DNA from: an uncultured Clostridium sp.
Lineage (GTDB): Bacteria; Bacillota; Clostridia; TANB77; CAG-508
Length of the DNA stretch: 64,000 bases
Direction of reading: 5' to 3'
NCBI GenBank assembly: GCA_948471035.1
Contig: CAOKRC010000004.1
Location: forward strand, 1-64,000
A program made the position numbers and the translations under genes. This document shows positions 8,763 through 18,080 of this stretch, piece after piece. Below the pieces are notes generated by a model. That model searched no databases and was not told where the DNA came from. It saw only the letters and a program-made list of their open reading frames with translations. The number at the start of each line of letters is the position of its first letter. The stretch's first letter is position 1.

Positions 8763-8960
8763 ATGCCAGAATTTGTTATTAAAAGTAAGAAAAAGAAAGA
8801 ATATGAACAATTTACTTGTAGAATAGAAAGTGAACTGCTAGAAAAAGTTAGAATAATTGTATTAGACAATAACTTAAGTTCTGTAAACGAATTTATAAAT
8901 GAATGCATAAGATTTTCTATTGATAATTTAAAAGTAATGGAAGACACAGACGAAAAATGA
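8763..8960 (+). CDS. Ribbon-helix-helix (Arc/MetJ-type) protein
   Basis: A 65-aa protein with a lysine-rich N-terminus (SKKKKEYEQ). It is followed by a beta strand (FTCRIES) and two helices (ELLEKVRIIVLDNN, SSVNEFINECIRFSIDNL), the RHH pattern of small DNA-binding regulators. I placed the start at ATG 8763 because GAGGTG lies 9 bp upstream; an earlier GTG (8751) overlaps that site. A terminator-like hairpin follows. Its target is unknown. Confidence 0.7.
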   Translation: MPEFVIKSKKKKEYEQFTCRIESELLEKVRIIVLDNNLSSVNEFINECIRFSIDNLKVMEDTDEK

Positions 8961-9023
8961 CTATATTTAAACTGGTTTAGAAGTTGGTTTCCACCAACAA
9001 AAGAAGATTGGGATTTACATTAA

Positions 9024-9075
9024 AAAATACACCATACTTATTGTATAAGATACTTTAAGCAGTGGTGTATTTTTA
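9024..9075 (+). terminator. Terminator with a 28-nt structured loop
   Basis: AAAAATACACCA (9024-9035) pairs perfectly with TGGTGTATTTTT (9064-9075). The loop can form an inner CTTA/TAAG stem. Confidence 0.75.
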
Positions 9076-9153
9076 TATAATTATATAAAGAAGATGTTGA
9101 AAAAAATTTTTATAATTGATATAAATAATATACTAATAAAAATAGGAGATAAT

Positions 9154-10329
9154 ATGAAGCAATATTCACTAAAAAAATTTAAAGAATTGCGAAAAGCAAG
9201 GAAAAATTTAAAAGTAGCAATATTTGTAATAATAATTTCAATATTAATAATATTATTAGCATTATATTTAGCAAATGGTCAATTTAGAAAATTTGTAGAA
9301 ATAAATATTCTTAATAAGGAAATTAATGAAAAAGGAGCTGTTCATCTTAAATTAAATGTAGAAAAATTATCTTTTATATCAGTATTTAATAATAGACTTT
9401 TAACAATAAATGGTGGAATTCTTACTTTTTACTCAGAAAAAGGAAAAGAAGAAGAACAAATTGATGTTATTTTGTCTAATCCAATTTCAGATTCTGATGG
9501 GAAATATTTGGTTTTAGGAGACGAAGGAGGAAATAAAATATATCTAATAAAAGATAAATCAATAAAATGGGAAAAAAATATAGATGGAAAAATAGCAAAC
9601 GTAAGTGTTAATAAATCAGGATATGTTTCTGTTATTATTACAGATACAAGATATGAGTCAATTATAACAGTGTATGATAAAGATGGAAATAAAATCCTAA
9701 ATAGGTATTTGTTAAGTGCTTATGCAGTGGATTCAGATATTTCAGAAGATAGTAAATTGTTAGCAATAGCTGAGGTAGATTATTCAGGGACTTCTGCAAA
9801 GTCAAAAATAAGAGTAATTTCGATAGAAGCAGCACATAATGATAAAAATAATGCGATATTATACACTTATACAGGTGATGTGGGAGATATAGTAACTAAT
9901 ATAAATTATCAGAAAAAAGATAATGTTATTTGTATGTTTGATTCATATATAGTAAAAGTAAAACAAAATGGTCATGAAATTATATATAATAATAGCGATA
10001 GTACATTATTTACAGATATTAGTTTAAAAAGGGAATATGTAAAAATAGAGAAAGAATCGTCTAAAATTTTTAAATCTGAATATAGAATGAAAATATGTAA
10101 TTCAGATAATCGTAAGGAACATTTATATGCCTTAGATGGAAATGTAAAAAAATTAAAAGTAAATGATGATATAATAGCAATTGTTTCTAGAACAAATATA
10201 GAATTTATTGATGAAAAAGGATGGCTAAAGAAAAGATATGTAAGTTCTAAGGATATAAAAGATATAGTTATATCAAAAGATTTAGCGGCAATAATTTATA
10301 AAGATAGAATAGATTTAGTTTCACTTTAG
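9154..10329 (+). CDS. DUF5711-family membrane-anchored beta-propeller-like protein
   Basis: A 391-aa protein with a basic N-terminus, one transmembrane helix (about 22-42) and a long extracytoplasmic domain of repeated short strands (KYLVLGDEGGNKIYLI, GYVSVIITDTRYESIITVYDKDGN, SKLLAIAEVDYSG) typical of DUF5711/WD-like propellers. I use ATG 9154 (AGGAGA 6 bp upstream) in place of the upstream in-frame ATG 9094. It sits directly before a CvpA gene, as is usual for this family in clostridia. A sensing or scaffolding role at the envelope is likely but unproven. Confidence 0.78.
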   Translation: MKQYSLKKFKELRKARKNLKVAIFVIIISILIILLALYLANGQFRKFVEINILNKEINEKGAVHLKLNVEKLSFISVFNNRLLTINGGILTFYSEKGKEEEQIDVILSNPISDSDGKYLVLGDEGGNKIYLIKDKSIKWEKNIDGKIANVSVNKSGYVSVIITDTRYESIITVYDKDGNKILNRYLLSAYAVDSDISEDSKLLAIAEVDYSGTSAKSKIRVISIEAAHNDKNNAILYTYTGDVGDIVTNINYQKKDNVICMFDSYIVKVKQNGHEIIYNNSDSTLFTDISLKREYVKIEKESSKIFKSEYRMKICNSDNRKEHLYALDGNVKKLKVNDDIIAIVSRTNIEFIDEKGWLKKRYVSSKDIKDIVISKDLAAIIYKDRIDLVSL

Positions 10330-10344
10330 TGTTGAAAGGAAAAT

Positions 10345-10968
10345 ATGAGTATAGTAATAGATTTTTTTATAATAATAATTGTATTAGTGTGTATGTTTAT
10401 TGGATATAAACGTGGATTTGTAAATGTAATAATTAGTTTATTTGCTTTTATAATTGCTTTAATTATAGCAGTTATTTTATATAAACCAATAACAAATATT
10501 ATAATTAGTAGTACACCGATAAAAGATAATATACAAAATTGCATTTTTGAAAAGATTAAAGATGAAGATATTGAAAAAACGGATAATCAAATAATACAAT
10601 TATCAAACAAATATATTTTAAATGATACAAAAGAAAAGACAGCTGAAATTATTTCAGAAAATATTGCAGAAATAGTTATAGAAGTAGTAATTTTTGTTGT
10701 CTTGATAACTTCAATAAGAATTAGTTTAATAATTATAAATAAAGTATTTTTAATAATAACAGAAATACCAATAATAAAACAATTTAATAAATTAGGAGGA
10801 ATATTATATGGTATTGTACAAGGAATATTAATAAACTATATATTATTTGCAGTAATAATAGTAATAATACCATTAACAAATGTAAGTAATAATAGTATAA
10901 ATAATTCTAAATTAGGAAAGATATTATATAATGAAAATATTATAATAAAGTTAATATATAAAAGCTGA
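10345..10968 (+). CDS. CvpA-family membrane protein
   Basis: A 207-aa protein with four hydrophobic segments: about 1-20, 26-45, 105-130 and 150-180. It carries the CvpA hallmark IGYKRGFVNVIISLF in the first pair of helices and LGGILYGIVQGILI in the last. CvpA proteins affect membrane or envelope processes; the exact role is unknown. GAAAGGA precedes the ATG, and the gene starts 15 bp after the DUF5711 gene, so they form an operon ending at 10996. Confidence 0.85.
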   Translation: MSIVIDFFIIIIVLVCMFIGYKRGFVNVIISLFAFIIALIIAVILYKPITNIIISSTPIKDNIQNCIFEKIKDEDIEKTDNQIIQLSNKYILNDTKEKTAEIISENIAEIVIEVVIFVVLITSIRISLIIINKVFLIITEIPIIKQFNKLGGILYGIVQGILINYILFAVIIVIIPLTNVSNNSINNSKLGKILYNENIIIKLIYKS

Positions 10969-10996
10969 ATTCTATTCTTATGAATAGGATTTTTTA
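10968..10996 (+). terminator. Terminator of the DUF5711-CvpA operon
   Basis: AATTCTATTC (10968-10977), a 4-nt loop, GAATAGGATT (10982-10991), then TTTT. It begins within the CvpA stop codon. Confidence 0.85.
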
Positions 10997-11078
10997 AATT
11001 AATTCTTGATAATATTTATATCCTTTGTTATAATCTAGAAAATATGATTTATAATCTACAATATAGGAGTTGAATATA

Positions 11079-12479
11079 TTGAGTAGAAGAGAGATACGAG
11101 AGAGAGAAGAGAGAGAAGCAAAAGAAAGAAAACGTAGGGACAAGGAAGTAAAAAAAAATAAGTCAAAGAAAAATAAATCTAAAAGGAAGAAAAGTAATAT
11201 TCTTGTAAGGCTTATTAAGCTAATATTTAAGATTTTAATAATAATGATTGTTATAATATGCTTATTATCTGGAGTTTTAATAGGATATTTAGGTGTAAAG
11301 ACTGACTGGAACAAAAAAGAAATGCTAAAACTATTTGCGAAAGAAACTACCATGATGATAACTGGTCAGACAAAAGAAGATATTAATAATTTAAATCCAA
11401 TTTATTGTTTGGTAATGGGAGTGAGTAAAGATATAGATATAGAATTAACAGATACAATTATTGTATGTGCATATTATCCAAAAACTCAACAAGCATCTAT
11501 GTTATCAATACCTAGAGATACCTTTGTTGGAAATAGTGAATATTCAGCAAAAGGTAGTGATAAAATAAATTCTGTATATGCTGCTAATGGAAATGACCCA
11601 AAAGCAACATTGGAGAAAGTAGAAAAGATTACAGGACTAGATATAAATAATTATATAGTAATTGATAATAAGGCTTTAGTAAAAGTTATAGATAAAATAG
11701 GCGGAGTATATTTTGATGTACCTATAAATATGAAATATGATTCTAAAAAACAAAATCTCCATATAAACTTAAAAAAAGGATATCAAAAGATAGATGGAAA
11801 AAAGGCAGAGCAATTATTAAGATTTAGAAAAAATAATAATAATACTAGTTATCCTGCAAGTTATGGATCAGATGATTATGGAAGAATGAGAACTCAGAGA
11901 GATTTTATAATAGAAACAATTAAACAAACATTACAACTAAAAAATGTAACAAAAATAAATGATTTAATAAAGATTGTATTTGACCATGTTGATACAAATT
12001 TGAAAATGAATGAAGTTTTAAAATATATTCCAGCAGCAGTTGAATTTGATATAAAAAATATTGAATCTGATAGACTACCAGGAGAGTCAGAGAAACTTGG
12101 ACCATCAAAATTATGGTTTTTCAAACAATATAAAAATAAGACAGAGGAAGTTATAAATGAAATGTTCTTATTTAATGAGAAAAATGAGAATGATTCTAAT
12201 ATAAGTATTAAGGATTTAAAAATTCAAGTATTAAATGGTACAGGAAAAAGTAAAGAATACGAGAAAATAATAAGAAAATTTGAGGAAAATGGATATAATA
12301 TTATTGAAGGTGGAAAGACAAGTATAAATAAAAGTAGTAAAATAATAAATAGAACACGTAAATCTGACAAGTTTTCAAATCAAATAGATAAAATTGTAAA
12401 AGGTGCAGATATAAAAATAGAAAATTCAAATGATTACAAAATAGATTATACAATTATTATTGGACAAGATAAAATATAA
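11079..12479 (+). CDS. LytR-CpsA-Psr (LCP) family protein with C-terminal LytR_C domain
   Basis: A 466-aa LCP enzyme, predicted to attach anionic glycopolymers to peptidoglycan at the outer face of the membrane. It has a strongly basic N-terminus, a transmembrane helix (about 47-72), the LCP core (LTDTIIVCAYYPKTQQASMLSIPRD, DKINSVYA, LRFRKN, DDYGRMRTQRDFI with its conserved Arg residues) and a C-terminal LytR_C domain (about 380-466). No ATG fits. AGGAG at 11065-11069 points to TTG 11079 at 9-bp spacing, so I take TTG as the start. It is monocistronic, with a shared terminator at 12485. Confidence 0.9.
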   Translation: MSRREIREREEREAKERKRRDKEVKKNKSKKNKSKRKKSNILVRLIKLIFKILIIMIVIICLLSGVLIGYLGVKTDWNKKEMLKLFAKETTMMITGQTKEDINNLNPIYCLVMGVSKDIDIELTDTIIVCAYYPKTQQASMLSIPRDTFVGNSEYSAKGSDKINSVYAANGNDPKATLEKVEKITGLDINNYIVIDNKALVKVIDKIGGVYFDVPINMKYDSKKQNLHINLKKGYQKIDGKKAEQLLRFRKNNNNTSYPASYGSDDYGRMRTQRDFIIETIKQTLQLKNVTKINDLIKIVFDHVDTNLKMNEVLKYIPAAVEFDIKNIESDRLPGESEKLGPSKLWFFKQYKNKTEEVINEMFLFNEKNENDSNISIKDLKIQVLNGTGKSKEYEKIIRKFEENGYNIIEGGKTSINKSSKIINRTRKSDKFSNQIDKIVKGADIKIENSNDYKIDYTIIIGQDKI

Positions 12480-12484
12480 ATAAA

Positions 12485-12516
12485 AAAGGGGCTTAACATG
12501 ATAGTTAGGCTCCTTT
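12485..12516. terminator. Bidirectional terminator
   Basis: AAAGGGGCTTAAC (12485-12497) pairs with GTTAGGCTCCTTT (12504-12516) through two G-T wobbles. It overlaps the last codons of the convergent carboxypeptidase gene. Confidence 0.75.
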
Positions 12517-13821
12517 AGATTTATATAAATGTCTTCTTTTTTTACTAATATTTTTGACTTTTAATTTCCTTTTTATTAATATTCCAGTGATAAATAGAAG
12601 AATAAATGATATTATTAATATTTTTATGCAAAGACTATAAATAAAATCTACTTTTCTCTCTACATCTGAAGAAGCAATTAAATCAGCTTTATAAGTATCA
12701 CCATCAAATTCATAAGTGATACTACCAACAACTTCTCCTTTTACAATTGGTGCAGACAAATTATCTTTCAAAGTAATTTTGGGTTCAACATTAGAGTTTC
12801 TATTGTCTATGTTAGAAAGTACAATTATATCTGAGTTAATAAGTAAATTTAATTTTTTTGTATCATCTGATGCATTTTCTACTTCTATATTTGTTACAGA
12901 ATTATTTTTTGATTTTAATTTAATAAATGAATAGTTATTAAATGCAAAATTAAATAAATTAATTGTATCTATATATCTTACATCTTTAGCTTTGGCACCC
13001 AAAATTACAGTAATAAATTCAAGTCCATTATTATTTGCAGCTGATACCAAACAATTCCCAGCAGGTGATGTATATCCAGTTTTTACTCCTACTGCATAAG
13101 GATAGTAATAATTATTTGAAACATTATTTTTGTTTACAATTATTAGAGAATTAGTATTTGTAAAAGTTCTACTATTATATGGATATATTTTAGTTGCAGG
13201 TAATGTATATGATGTTGTAGATACTATTTCTCTAAATATTTTATTCTTCATAGCATATTGTGTAATTAAAGCCATATCATAAGCAGTTGTATAATGAGAT
13301 TTGTTATGCATACCGTTTGCATTAACAAAATGTGTATCTTTACATCCTATTTGAGTAGCCTTCTCATTCATGTGATCTGCAAATGCACTATTAGAACCAG
13401 AGATATGTTCTGCAATTACAACAGCAGCTTCATTTGCTGAAGCGAGCATTAAAGCATATAGTAAATCTTTTATACTAAGTGTTTCACCAACTTGAATATT
13501 TGCATTTGTATATCCAGATGGAATAGAAGTTACAGCATATTCACTAACTAATGCCATATCATCTAATGAACATTCCTCTATAGCTATTATTGCAGTCAAT
13601 ATTTTTGTTGTTGATGCAGGATATTTTATAGTATTTGCATTTTTTGAATAGATGATTTTTCCAGTTGTAGCTTCTATAACTATTGCAGCTTCTGATTTTA
13701 CAGAAGATTTTAATTTTGCTAAATCTTCTTTAGTACTTGCAGAAGATAGTAATGGAAAACATAAACTTTGAATGAGAAATACTATTATAAAGTATTTTAT
13801 GAGTTTTTTTATAGTTTTCAT
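12505..13821 (-). CDS. D-alanyl-D-alanine carboxypeptidase (S11, DacF-like)
   Basis: A 438-aa penicillin-binding protein 5-type enzyme that trims the terminal D-Ala of peptidoglycan stem peptides outside the cell. It has a signal peptide (1 to about 29, cleavage near SSAS), the catalytic Ser70-x-x-Lys73 (STTK), Ser128-Ala-Asn130 and Lys247-Thr-Gly249. A PBP5-type C-terminal beta domain (about 300-390) and a final transmembrane helix with a basic tail (about 397-438) follow. A second paralogue is at 58003. The gene is divergent from the ComEA-like gene. Confidence 0.93.
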   Translation of the reverse strand: MKTIKKLIKYFIIVFLIQSLCFPLLSSASTKEDLAKLKSSVKSEAAIVIEATTGKIIYSKNANTIKYPASTTKILTAIIAIEECSLDDMALVSEYAVTSIPSGYTNANIQVGETLSIKDLLYALMLASANEAAVVIAEHISGSNSAFADHMNEKATQIGCKDTHFVNANGMHNKSHYTTAYDMALITQYAMKNKIFREIVSTTSYTLPATKIYPYNSRTFTNTNSLIIVNKNNVSNNYYYPYAVGVKTGYTSPAGNCLVSAANNNGLEFITVILGAKAKDVRYIDTINLFNFAFNNYSFIKLKSKNNSVTNIEVENASDDTKKLNLLINSDIIVLSNIDNRNSNVEPKITLKDNLSAPIVKGEVVGSITYEFDGDTYKADLIASSDVERKVDFIYSLCIKILIISFILLFITGILIKRKLKVKNISKKRRHLYKSKGA

Positions 13822-13896
13822 AATAATCTCCTAAATTTTAAACTAAACTTAATATACATTATTTTTCGACAAAAAACAATAGAAAGAAGGGATAAA

Positions 13897-14535
13897 ATGA
13901 TAAATAAAATAAAGAAATATATAGATAAAAATAGGAAACAATTGATAATAATATTGATATTTGTTTTTCTATTAATAATGATAGCAATTGTGAAAAAATT
14001 TGATTCTACAGAAAAGGAAACATTAGATTCAATTGGAATTAAAAACAGTAATATGGATATAAATGAAGATGTAGAAGAGAGAATTGTTATACATGTAACA
14101 GGCGAAGTAAAAAAAGAAGGTATAATAAAGATAGACGAAGGGGGTAGAATTTCTGATGCAATAGAAAAAGCAGGAGGTTTGACTGAGGAAGCAGATTTAG
14201 ATAGAATAAATTTAGCATATCAACTAGAAGATGGTCAGAAAATTTATATTCCTAATAAAAAAGATAAGAGTATAGATAATTATATAACTGATGGAACAGA
14301 TGAAATTGTATTGCAAGGAGATGAAACTGAAAGTAATACTAGTTATATAAATATAAATAAAGCAACATCTGAAGAATTACAAACTTTAAATGGAATAGGA
14401 GAAAGCCTTGCAAAAAGTATAATACAATATAGAGAGGAAAATGGAAAATTTAAAAATAAAGAAGATTTAAAAAATGTTGCTGGAATAGGAGAAAATAAAT
14501 ATAAAAAGATTGAAGATTATATAAAAGTTAGATAA
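13897..14535 (+). CDS. comEA: ComEA-like DNA-binding protein
   Basis: A 212-aa protein with one N-terminal transmembrane helix (about 13-30), a SLBB-type domain (VIHVTGEVKKEGIIKI... ISDAIEKAGGLTEEADLD) and a C-terminal helix-hairpin-helix domain (INKATSEELQTLNGIGESLA, GKFKNKEDLKNVAGIGENKY). This is the architecture of the competence DNA receptor ComEA, which binds double-stranded DNA at the outer face of the membrane. The start is set by AGAAGGG just upstream of ATG 13897; the frame is open further upstream but lacks a ribosome binding site. No other com gene is in the window. Confidence 0.85.
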   Translation: MINKIKKYIDKNRKQLIIILIFVFLLIMIAIVKKFDSTEKETLDSIGIKNSNMDINEDVEERIVIHVTGEVKKEGIIKIDEGGRISDAIEKAGGLTEEADLDRINLAYQLEDGQKIYIPNKKDKSIDNYITDGTDEIVLQGDETESNTSYININKATSEELQTLNGIGESLAKSIIQYREENGKFKNKEDLKNVAGIGENKYKKIEDYIKVR

Positions 14536-14592
14536 TATAGACAAAAAGAAAGTATGTGTATATAATTGTATAAAATATATAAGGAGAACATT

Positions 14593-16200
14593 ATGATAAA
14601 AAAAATAGATATAATAGCATTGATTGCACTTATCATTTTTTCGATTGGTATTGTTTCAAAAGAATTTGAGAATGATTTATATTATACTATTGCTGTTGGA
14701 GAACAAATGAATAAGACTGGAATTGACATGAAAGAACATTTATCGTGGCATGAAAATTTACGATATGAATATCCACATTGGCTATTTGATAAAATTACAT
14801 ATAGTTGTTATAAGGTAGCTGGTTTTGATGGTATTTATATAATGGTTATATTACTTACTATTATTTTAGGAATGTCTATTTATATATGTTTATATAAATC
14901 AGGAATAAACAAAATAATATCTATTATTACAGCAATAATAACATTATATTTAATGCAGATGTATATGGTAGCAAGGGCACAAATATTTACATATATATTA
15001 TTTTTACTAGAGATATATTGTATAGAAAAATTTTTAAAAAATAAACAAAAGAAGTATGCAATATTTTTATTTATTATTAGTGTTTTAATTGCAAATTTAC
15101 ATTGTGCAACTTGGCCAATGTTTTTCATATTTTTTATTCCGTATATATTTGAATATATTTTTTCTTTTTTAAATTATGAAGATAATGCAAAAAGATATTT
15201 AAACATATATCAGAAAAGATTAAAGAATGAATTAAAAGGAAAACATAGAGAAGAAAAAGTAAAGAAATATAATAAAGAAATTGAATATTATAATAAATAT
15301 ATAGAAAATAAGAAAAACGAAAAAATAACAGATACATATAAAATAAAAATAAATAGAAATGATAATATAAAAACGTTAATTATGATAATGATTATTTGTG
15401 TTTTTAGTGGATTATTGACACCTTTAAGGCTAGCACCATATACATATTTAGTAAAAACATATATGGGAGTTACAACTAAATATATTGTTGAACATGGACC
15501 ACTTCCTATAATGGAACAATTAAATGCTATTATAATATTTATTTTAATAATTTCTTGTACTTTATTTGTAAAAGTTAAAGTAGAATTGAAAGATTTTTTT
15601 ATGCTGCTTGGGCTTTCTGTATTATCATTATATTCAAGAAGACAACTTTCACTATTAATATTAGTTTCTTCATTAATAATTCCTAAAATAATACAAGAGT
15701 ATATAGAAAATAATGATAAACATATACTTAAAGATTTGAATAATTTATTTGAAAGTAAAAAATTAATATTAACTTTCTTTATTGTTATAACTGTGATATC
15801 AATATATAATTACTTTAATATAAGTCATGATTATATAAGACAAGAAGAATATCCAATAGAAGCGGCTGAGTATATAAAGGATAATATTAATATAGATAAT
15901 ATTAAATTATTTAATGAATATAAAATTGGAGGATATTTATTATTCAAAGGAATACCTGTATTTTATGATTCAAGAGCTGATTTATATGATACAACATTTA
16001 ATGGGAAAGAAGTAAATATTTTTGAGGATGGAACTAATGCCGAATATGGAAGATGTGATTATAGAAGCATTTTTGATAAATATGGTATAACACATGTAAT
16101 TGCAAAAAAGAATCAAGTATTATATATAATACTTGAAAAAGATGAACATATAAATTTGATATATGAGGATAAATATTTTTCTTTATATGAGGTAAAATAA
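14593..16200 (+). CDS. Polytopic membrane protein, possible GT-C-type glycosyltransferase
   Basis: A 535-aa protein with about ten hydrophobic helices, a charged cytoplasmic loop of roughly 60 residues (about 205-265), and a C-terminal soluble tail. The first external loop has acidic and aromatic residues (DMKEHLSWHENLRYEYPHW) and the tail contains PVFYDSRADLY and YGITHVIAKK. This layout is reminiscent of GT-C glycosyltransferases that use lipid-linked sugars, but no decisive motif is present, so I give only the fold-level suggestion. AAGGAG precedes ATG 14593. It is likely co-transcribed with ComEA. Confidence 0.6.
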   Translation: MIKKIDIIALIALIIFSIGIVSKEFENDLYYTIAVGEQMNKTGIDMKEHLSWHENLRYEYPHWLFDKITYSCYKVAGFDGIYIMVILLTIILGMSIYICLYKSGINKIISIITAIITLYLMQMYMVARAQIFTYILFLLEIYCIEKFLKNKQKKYAIFLFIISVLIANLHCATWPMFFIFFIPYIFEYIFSFLNYEDNAKRYLNIYQKRLKNELKGKHREEKVKKYNKEIEYYNKYIENKKNEKITDTYKIKINRNDNIKTLIMIMIICVFSGLLTPLRLAPYTYLVKTYMGVTTKYIVEHGPLPIMEQLNAIIIFILIISCTLFVKVKVELKDFFMLLGLSVLSLYSRRQLSLLILVSSLIIPKIIQEYIENNDKHILKDLNNLFESKKLILTFFIVITVISIYNYFNISHDYIRQEEYPIEAAEYIKDNINIDNIKLFNEYKIGGYLLFKGIPVFYDSRADLYDTTFNGKEVNIFEDGTNAEYGRCDYRSIFDKYGITHVIAKKNQVLYIILEKDEHINLIYEDKYFSLYEVK

Positions 16201-16254
16201 AAATAAACAAGAATGATTAAAATAAAAAGTTTTAATTATTCTTGTTTTTTATTT
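16200..16254. terminator. Long bidirectional terminator
   Basis: AAAATAAACAAGAATGATTA and following bases (16200-16222) pair with 16230-16254 almost perfectly. It separates the membrane protein gene (+) from the pilin genes (-). Confidence 0.8.
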
Positions 16255-16597
16255 ATTGGATATTAGATGATAATAATTTTAATAATTCTATTATTGAGGA
16301 AGCAGCGAATATAAAGATTGCTCCTACAACATATACAACAGCGTGTTTTTTAATTTCTGCTTTGTCTTCTGGTGATGATACAATATATTTAATCGCTAGT
16401 ACAATTAACATTACTGATGCAACACCAACACCTATTATTTGTGCTAATCCAATTAAATTTTTCCCAAAATTTATAATTTTACCTTTTCCAGAAGTATTTA
16501 CAGATAATCCAGCAACTGTGGCATTAACAACTGGTAATAGAGCAAATAATATAATCAAAATAAAAGATATTATTGCAATTACTTTCTTTTTATTCAT
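16253..16597 (-). CDS. VirB2/TrbC-like pilin, copy C
   Basis: A 114-aa protein with a signal peptide (1 to about 27), a Gly/Ser segment and two long hydrophobic helices around a short basic/acidic hairpin (SSPEDKAEIKKHAV), as in TrbC/VirB2 pilin subunits of type IV secretion systems. It shares AQIIGVGVASVMLIVLAIKY and KHAVVYVVGAI with the gene at 17037. It is third of three tandem minus-strand copies and has a GGAGGT ribosome binding site. The matching secretion machinery is 26 kb away at 42.7-56 kb. Confidence 0.82.
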   Translation of the reverse strand: MNKKKVIAIISFILIILFALLPVVNATVAGLSVNTSGKGKIINFGKNLIGLAQIIGVGVASVMLIVLAIKYIVSSPEDKAEIKKHAVVYVVGAIFIFAASSIIELLKLLSSNIQ

Positions 16598-16620
16598 ATA
16601 TACCTCCTTATATATTATAG

Positions 16621-16959
16621 TTAAAATTCTTTAGCAATTATATATACTAAATTTACTAATCCTGTTGAAGCGAATATAAGAATAGCACCTATTATATAAG
16701 GTAGCATTTTATTTTTTATTTCTGCCTTTTCGTTAGGAGCACTATAGACATATCTTATACCAAGTACAATTGTAGCAATAACAGCTACTACTACAGCAAC
16801 AGACATTATAACAGATATTATTTGTGATGCTAGAGTATTTGCTCCAGTGTCAGGTGTAAGATTAGTATATATACTAGGAGGGTCATCAGCAAAGACCACA
16901 CCAGTTAAAAGTGAAATAGTTAAAAATAAAACTAGTGTAAATTTAATAAATTTCTTCAT
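16621..16959 (-). CDS. VirB2/TrbC-like pilin, copy B
   Basis: A 112-aa protein with a clear signal peptide ending near VFADDPP. Two hydrophobic helices follow, separated by the cytoplasmic turn SAPNEKAEIKNKM. It is the most divergent of the three tandem copies and has GVVFADDPP and ANTLASQII upstream of helix one. The start is preceded by AAGGTGA. It was probably secreted and assembled with the neighbouring copies into a pilus or channel; that is inferred from the family. Confidence 0.8.
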   Translation of the reverse strand: MKKFIKFTLVLFLTISLLTGVVFADDPPSIYTNLTPDTGANTLASQIISVIMSVAVVVAVIATIVLGIRYVYSAPNEKAEIKNKMLPYIIGAILIFASTGLVNLVYIIAKEF

Positions 16960-16978
16960 ATGGTCACCTTCTTTTAAT

Positions 16979-17012
16979 AAAAAAGATTATCAGTGCTGAT
17001 AATCTTTTTTAT
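16979..17012 (-). terminator. Terminator between pilin copies A and B
   Basis: A 14-bp stem (AAAAAGATTATCAG/CTGATAATCTTTTT) with a 2-nt loop. It is symmetrical, so it can also work on the plus strand. It would make copy A more highly expressed than B and C. Confidence 0.8.
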
Positions 17013-17036
17013 GTTCTAAATTATAATATGATTTTT

Positions 17037-17387
17037 TTATTTTACGTTGCTAGCAAGTGTTTGAATAATTCCTAGAATTCCAGCAGCAGCGAATAATATA
17101 ATTGCACCAACAACATATATAACAGCATGTTTTTTAATTTCAGCTTTATCACCAGGAGCTGCAGATATGTATTTGATAGCTAATACTATCAACATAATTA
17201 CAGCAACACCAACACCAACTATTTGTGCAATACCAAGAATTGCATTAATTACATTATTAAGATTAGCGGCACCTGCAGCATTAGTATTTCCTGTTGGTAT
17301 AGAAATTGCGAAAACTGTAGATACAGTTGATAAAAGCATTAAAATTATAACTAATGTTGATAAAACTTTAACCATTTTTTTATTCAT
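17037..17387 (-). CDS. VirB2/TrbC-like pilin, copy A
   Basis: A 116-aa pilin-like protein with a signal peptide (1 to about 28, after TVFA), a short mature N-terminus rich in Asn/Ala, then two hydrophobic helices around SAAPGDKAEIKKHAV. It is about half identical to the copy at 16253. AGGAAG precedes the ATG. It is the first gene of the minus-strand cluster, and its own terminator suggests it is the major subunit. The family assignment rests on topology and the KAEIKKHA turn. Confidence 0.83.
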   Translation of the reverse strand: MNKKMVKVLSTLVIILMLLSTVSTVFAISIPTGNTNAAGAANLNNVINAILGIAQIVGVGVAVIMLIVLAIKYISAAPGDKAEIKKHAVIYVVGAIILFAAAGILGIIQTLASNVK

Positions 17388-17653
17388 TTGATCTTCCTCC
17401 TTATTTATAACAATATTTACAAATCTACATTATACAATTATATAATACCATAATTTCCTAAATTTGTACATATTTTTTTGAAAAATTCTTTTTAATTTGG
17501 TTAATAGTACATTCAACTATATCATATTATTGTATTTTTGTATATAATTTTTTTCATTTTATAAAAAAATTATAAAATAATGAATATTTTTGTTATAACT
17601 GAATATAATGTATTGACAGAGTTAAAATATTGCTATATAATAAATATTAACAT

Positions 17654-17729
<76 letters not shown>

Positions 17730-17744
17730 TTTTTGAACGTTTTT

Positions 17745-17768
17745 AAGCACTCTTACAGAGTGCTTTTA
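17745..17768 (+). terminator. Terminator after tRNA-fMet
   Basis: AAGCACTCT (17745-17753), a 3-nt loop, AGAGTGCTT (17757-17765), then TTTA. Confidence 0.8.
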
Positions 17769-17874
17769 CTTATCACAGAATAACACAAAGTGTTACAAAT
17801 ACTGGGGTGTAGGTCAATGATTTCATTTTGTACTTAACACAACTTATCATAAAATGATACCCGTATCGACTTCA

Positions 17875-17895
17875 ATTTGCATTCCATTGCATTAC
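17875..17895. repeat. Candidate left integrase arm sites
   Basis: TTTGCATTCC (17876-17885) and ATTGCATTAC (17886-17895) match the pair at 31867-31887 near the other end of the element, in the same orientation. The rest of 17769-18080 holds only short hairpins and no gene. Confidence 0.45.
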
Positions 17896-18080
17896 ACAGG
17901 ATAGTAAACAAACCTAGTAATATCAATAAAATCAGAAACTAATCGAGTAAAAATAGCATTCAAAAATTAACATAAGGCACCAATACAAGGTGTCTATTAT
18001 TATGTCTAAACTACTTCTAATACTAATAAAACTTGTAATAGAATCCGACTTAGTTTAAATTGAAACCAAGGAGGTAATTT

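Noticed and set aside
10326..10544. Many opposite-strand hydrophobic open frames (for example 10326-10544, 44429-44704, 51959-52301, 52181-52486)
   Set aside because: They are mirror images of well-supported genes in AT-rich or low-complexity coding DNA and lack ribosome binding sites.
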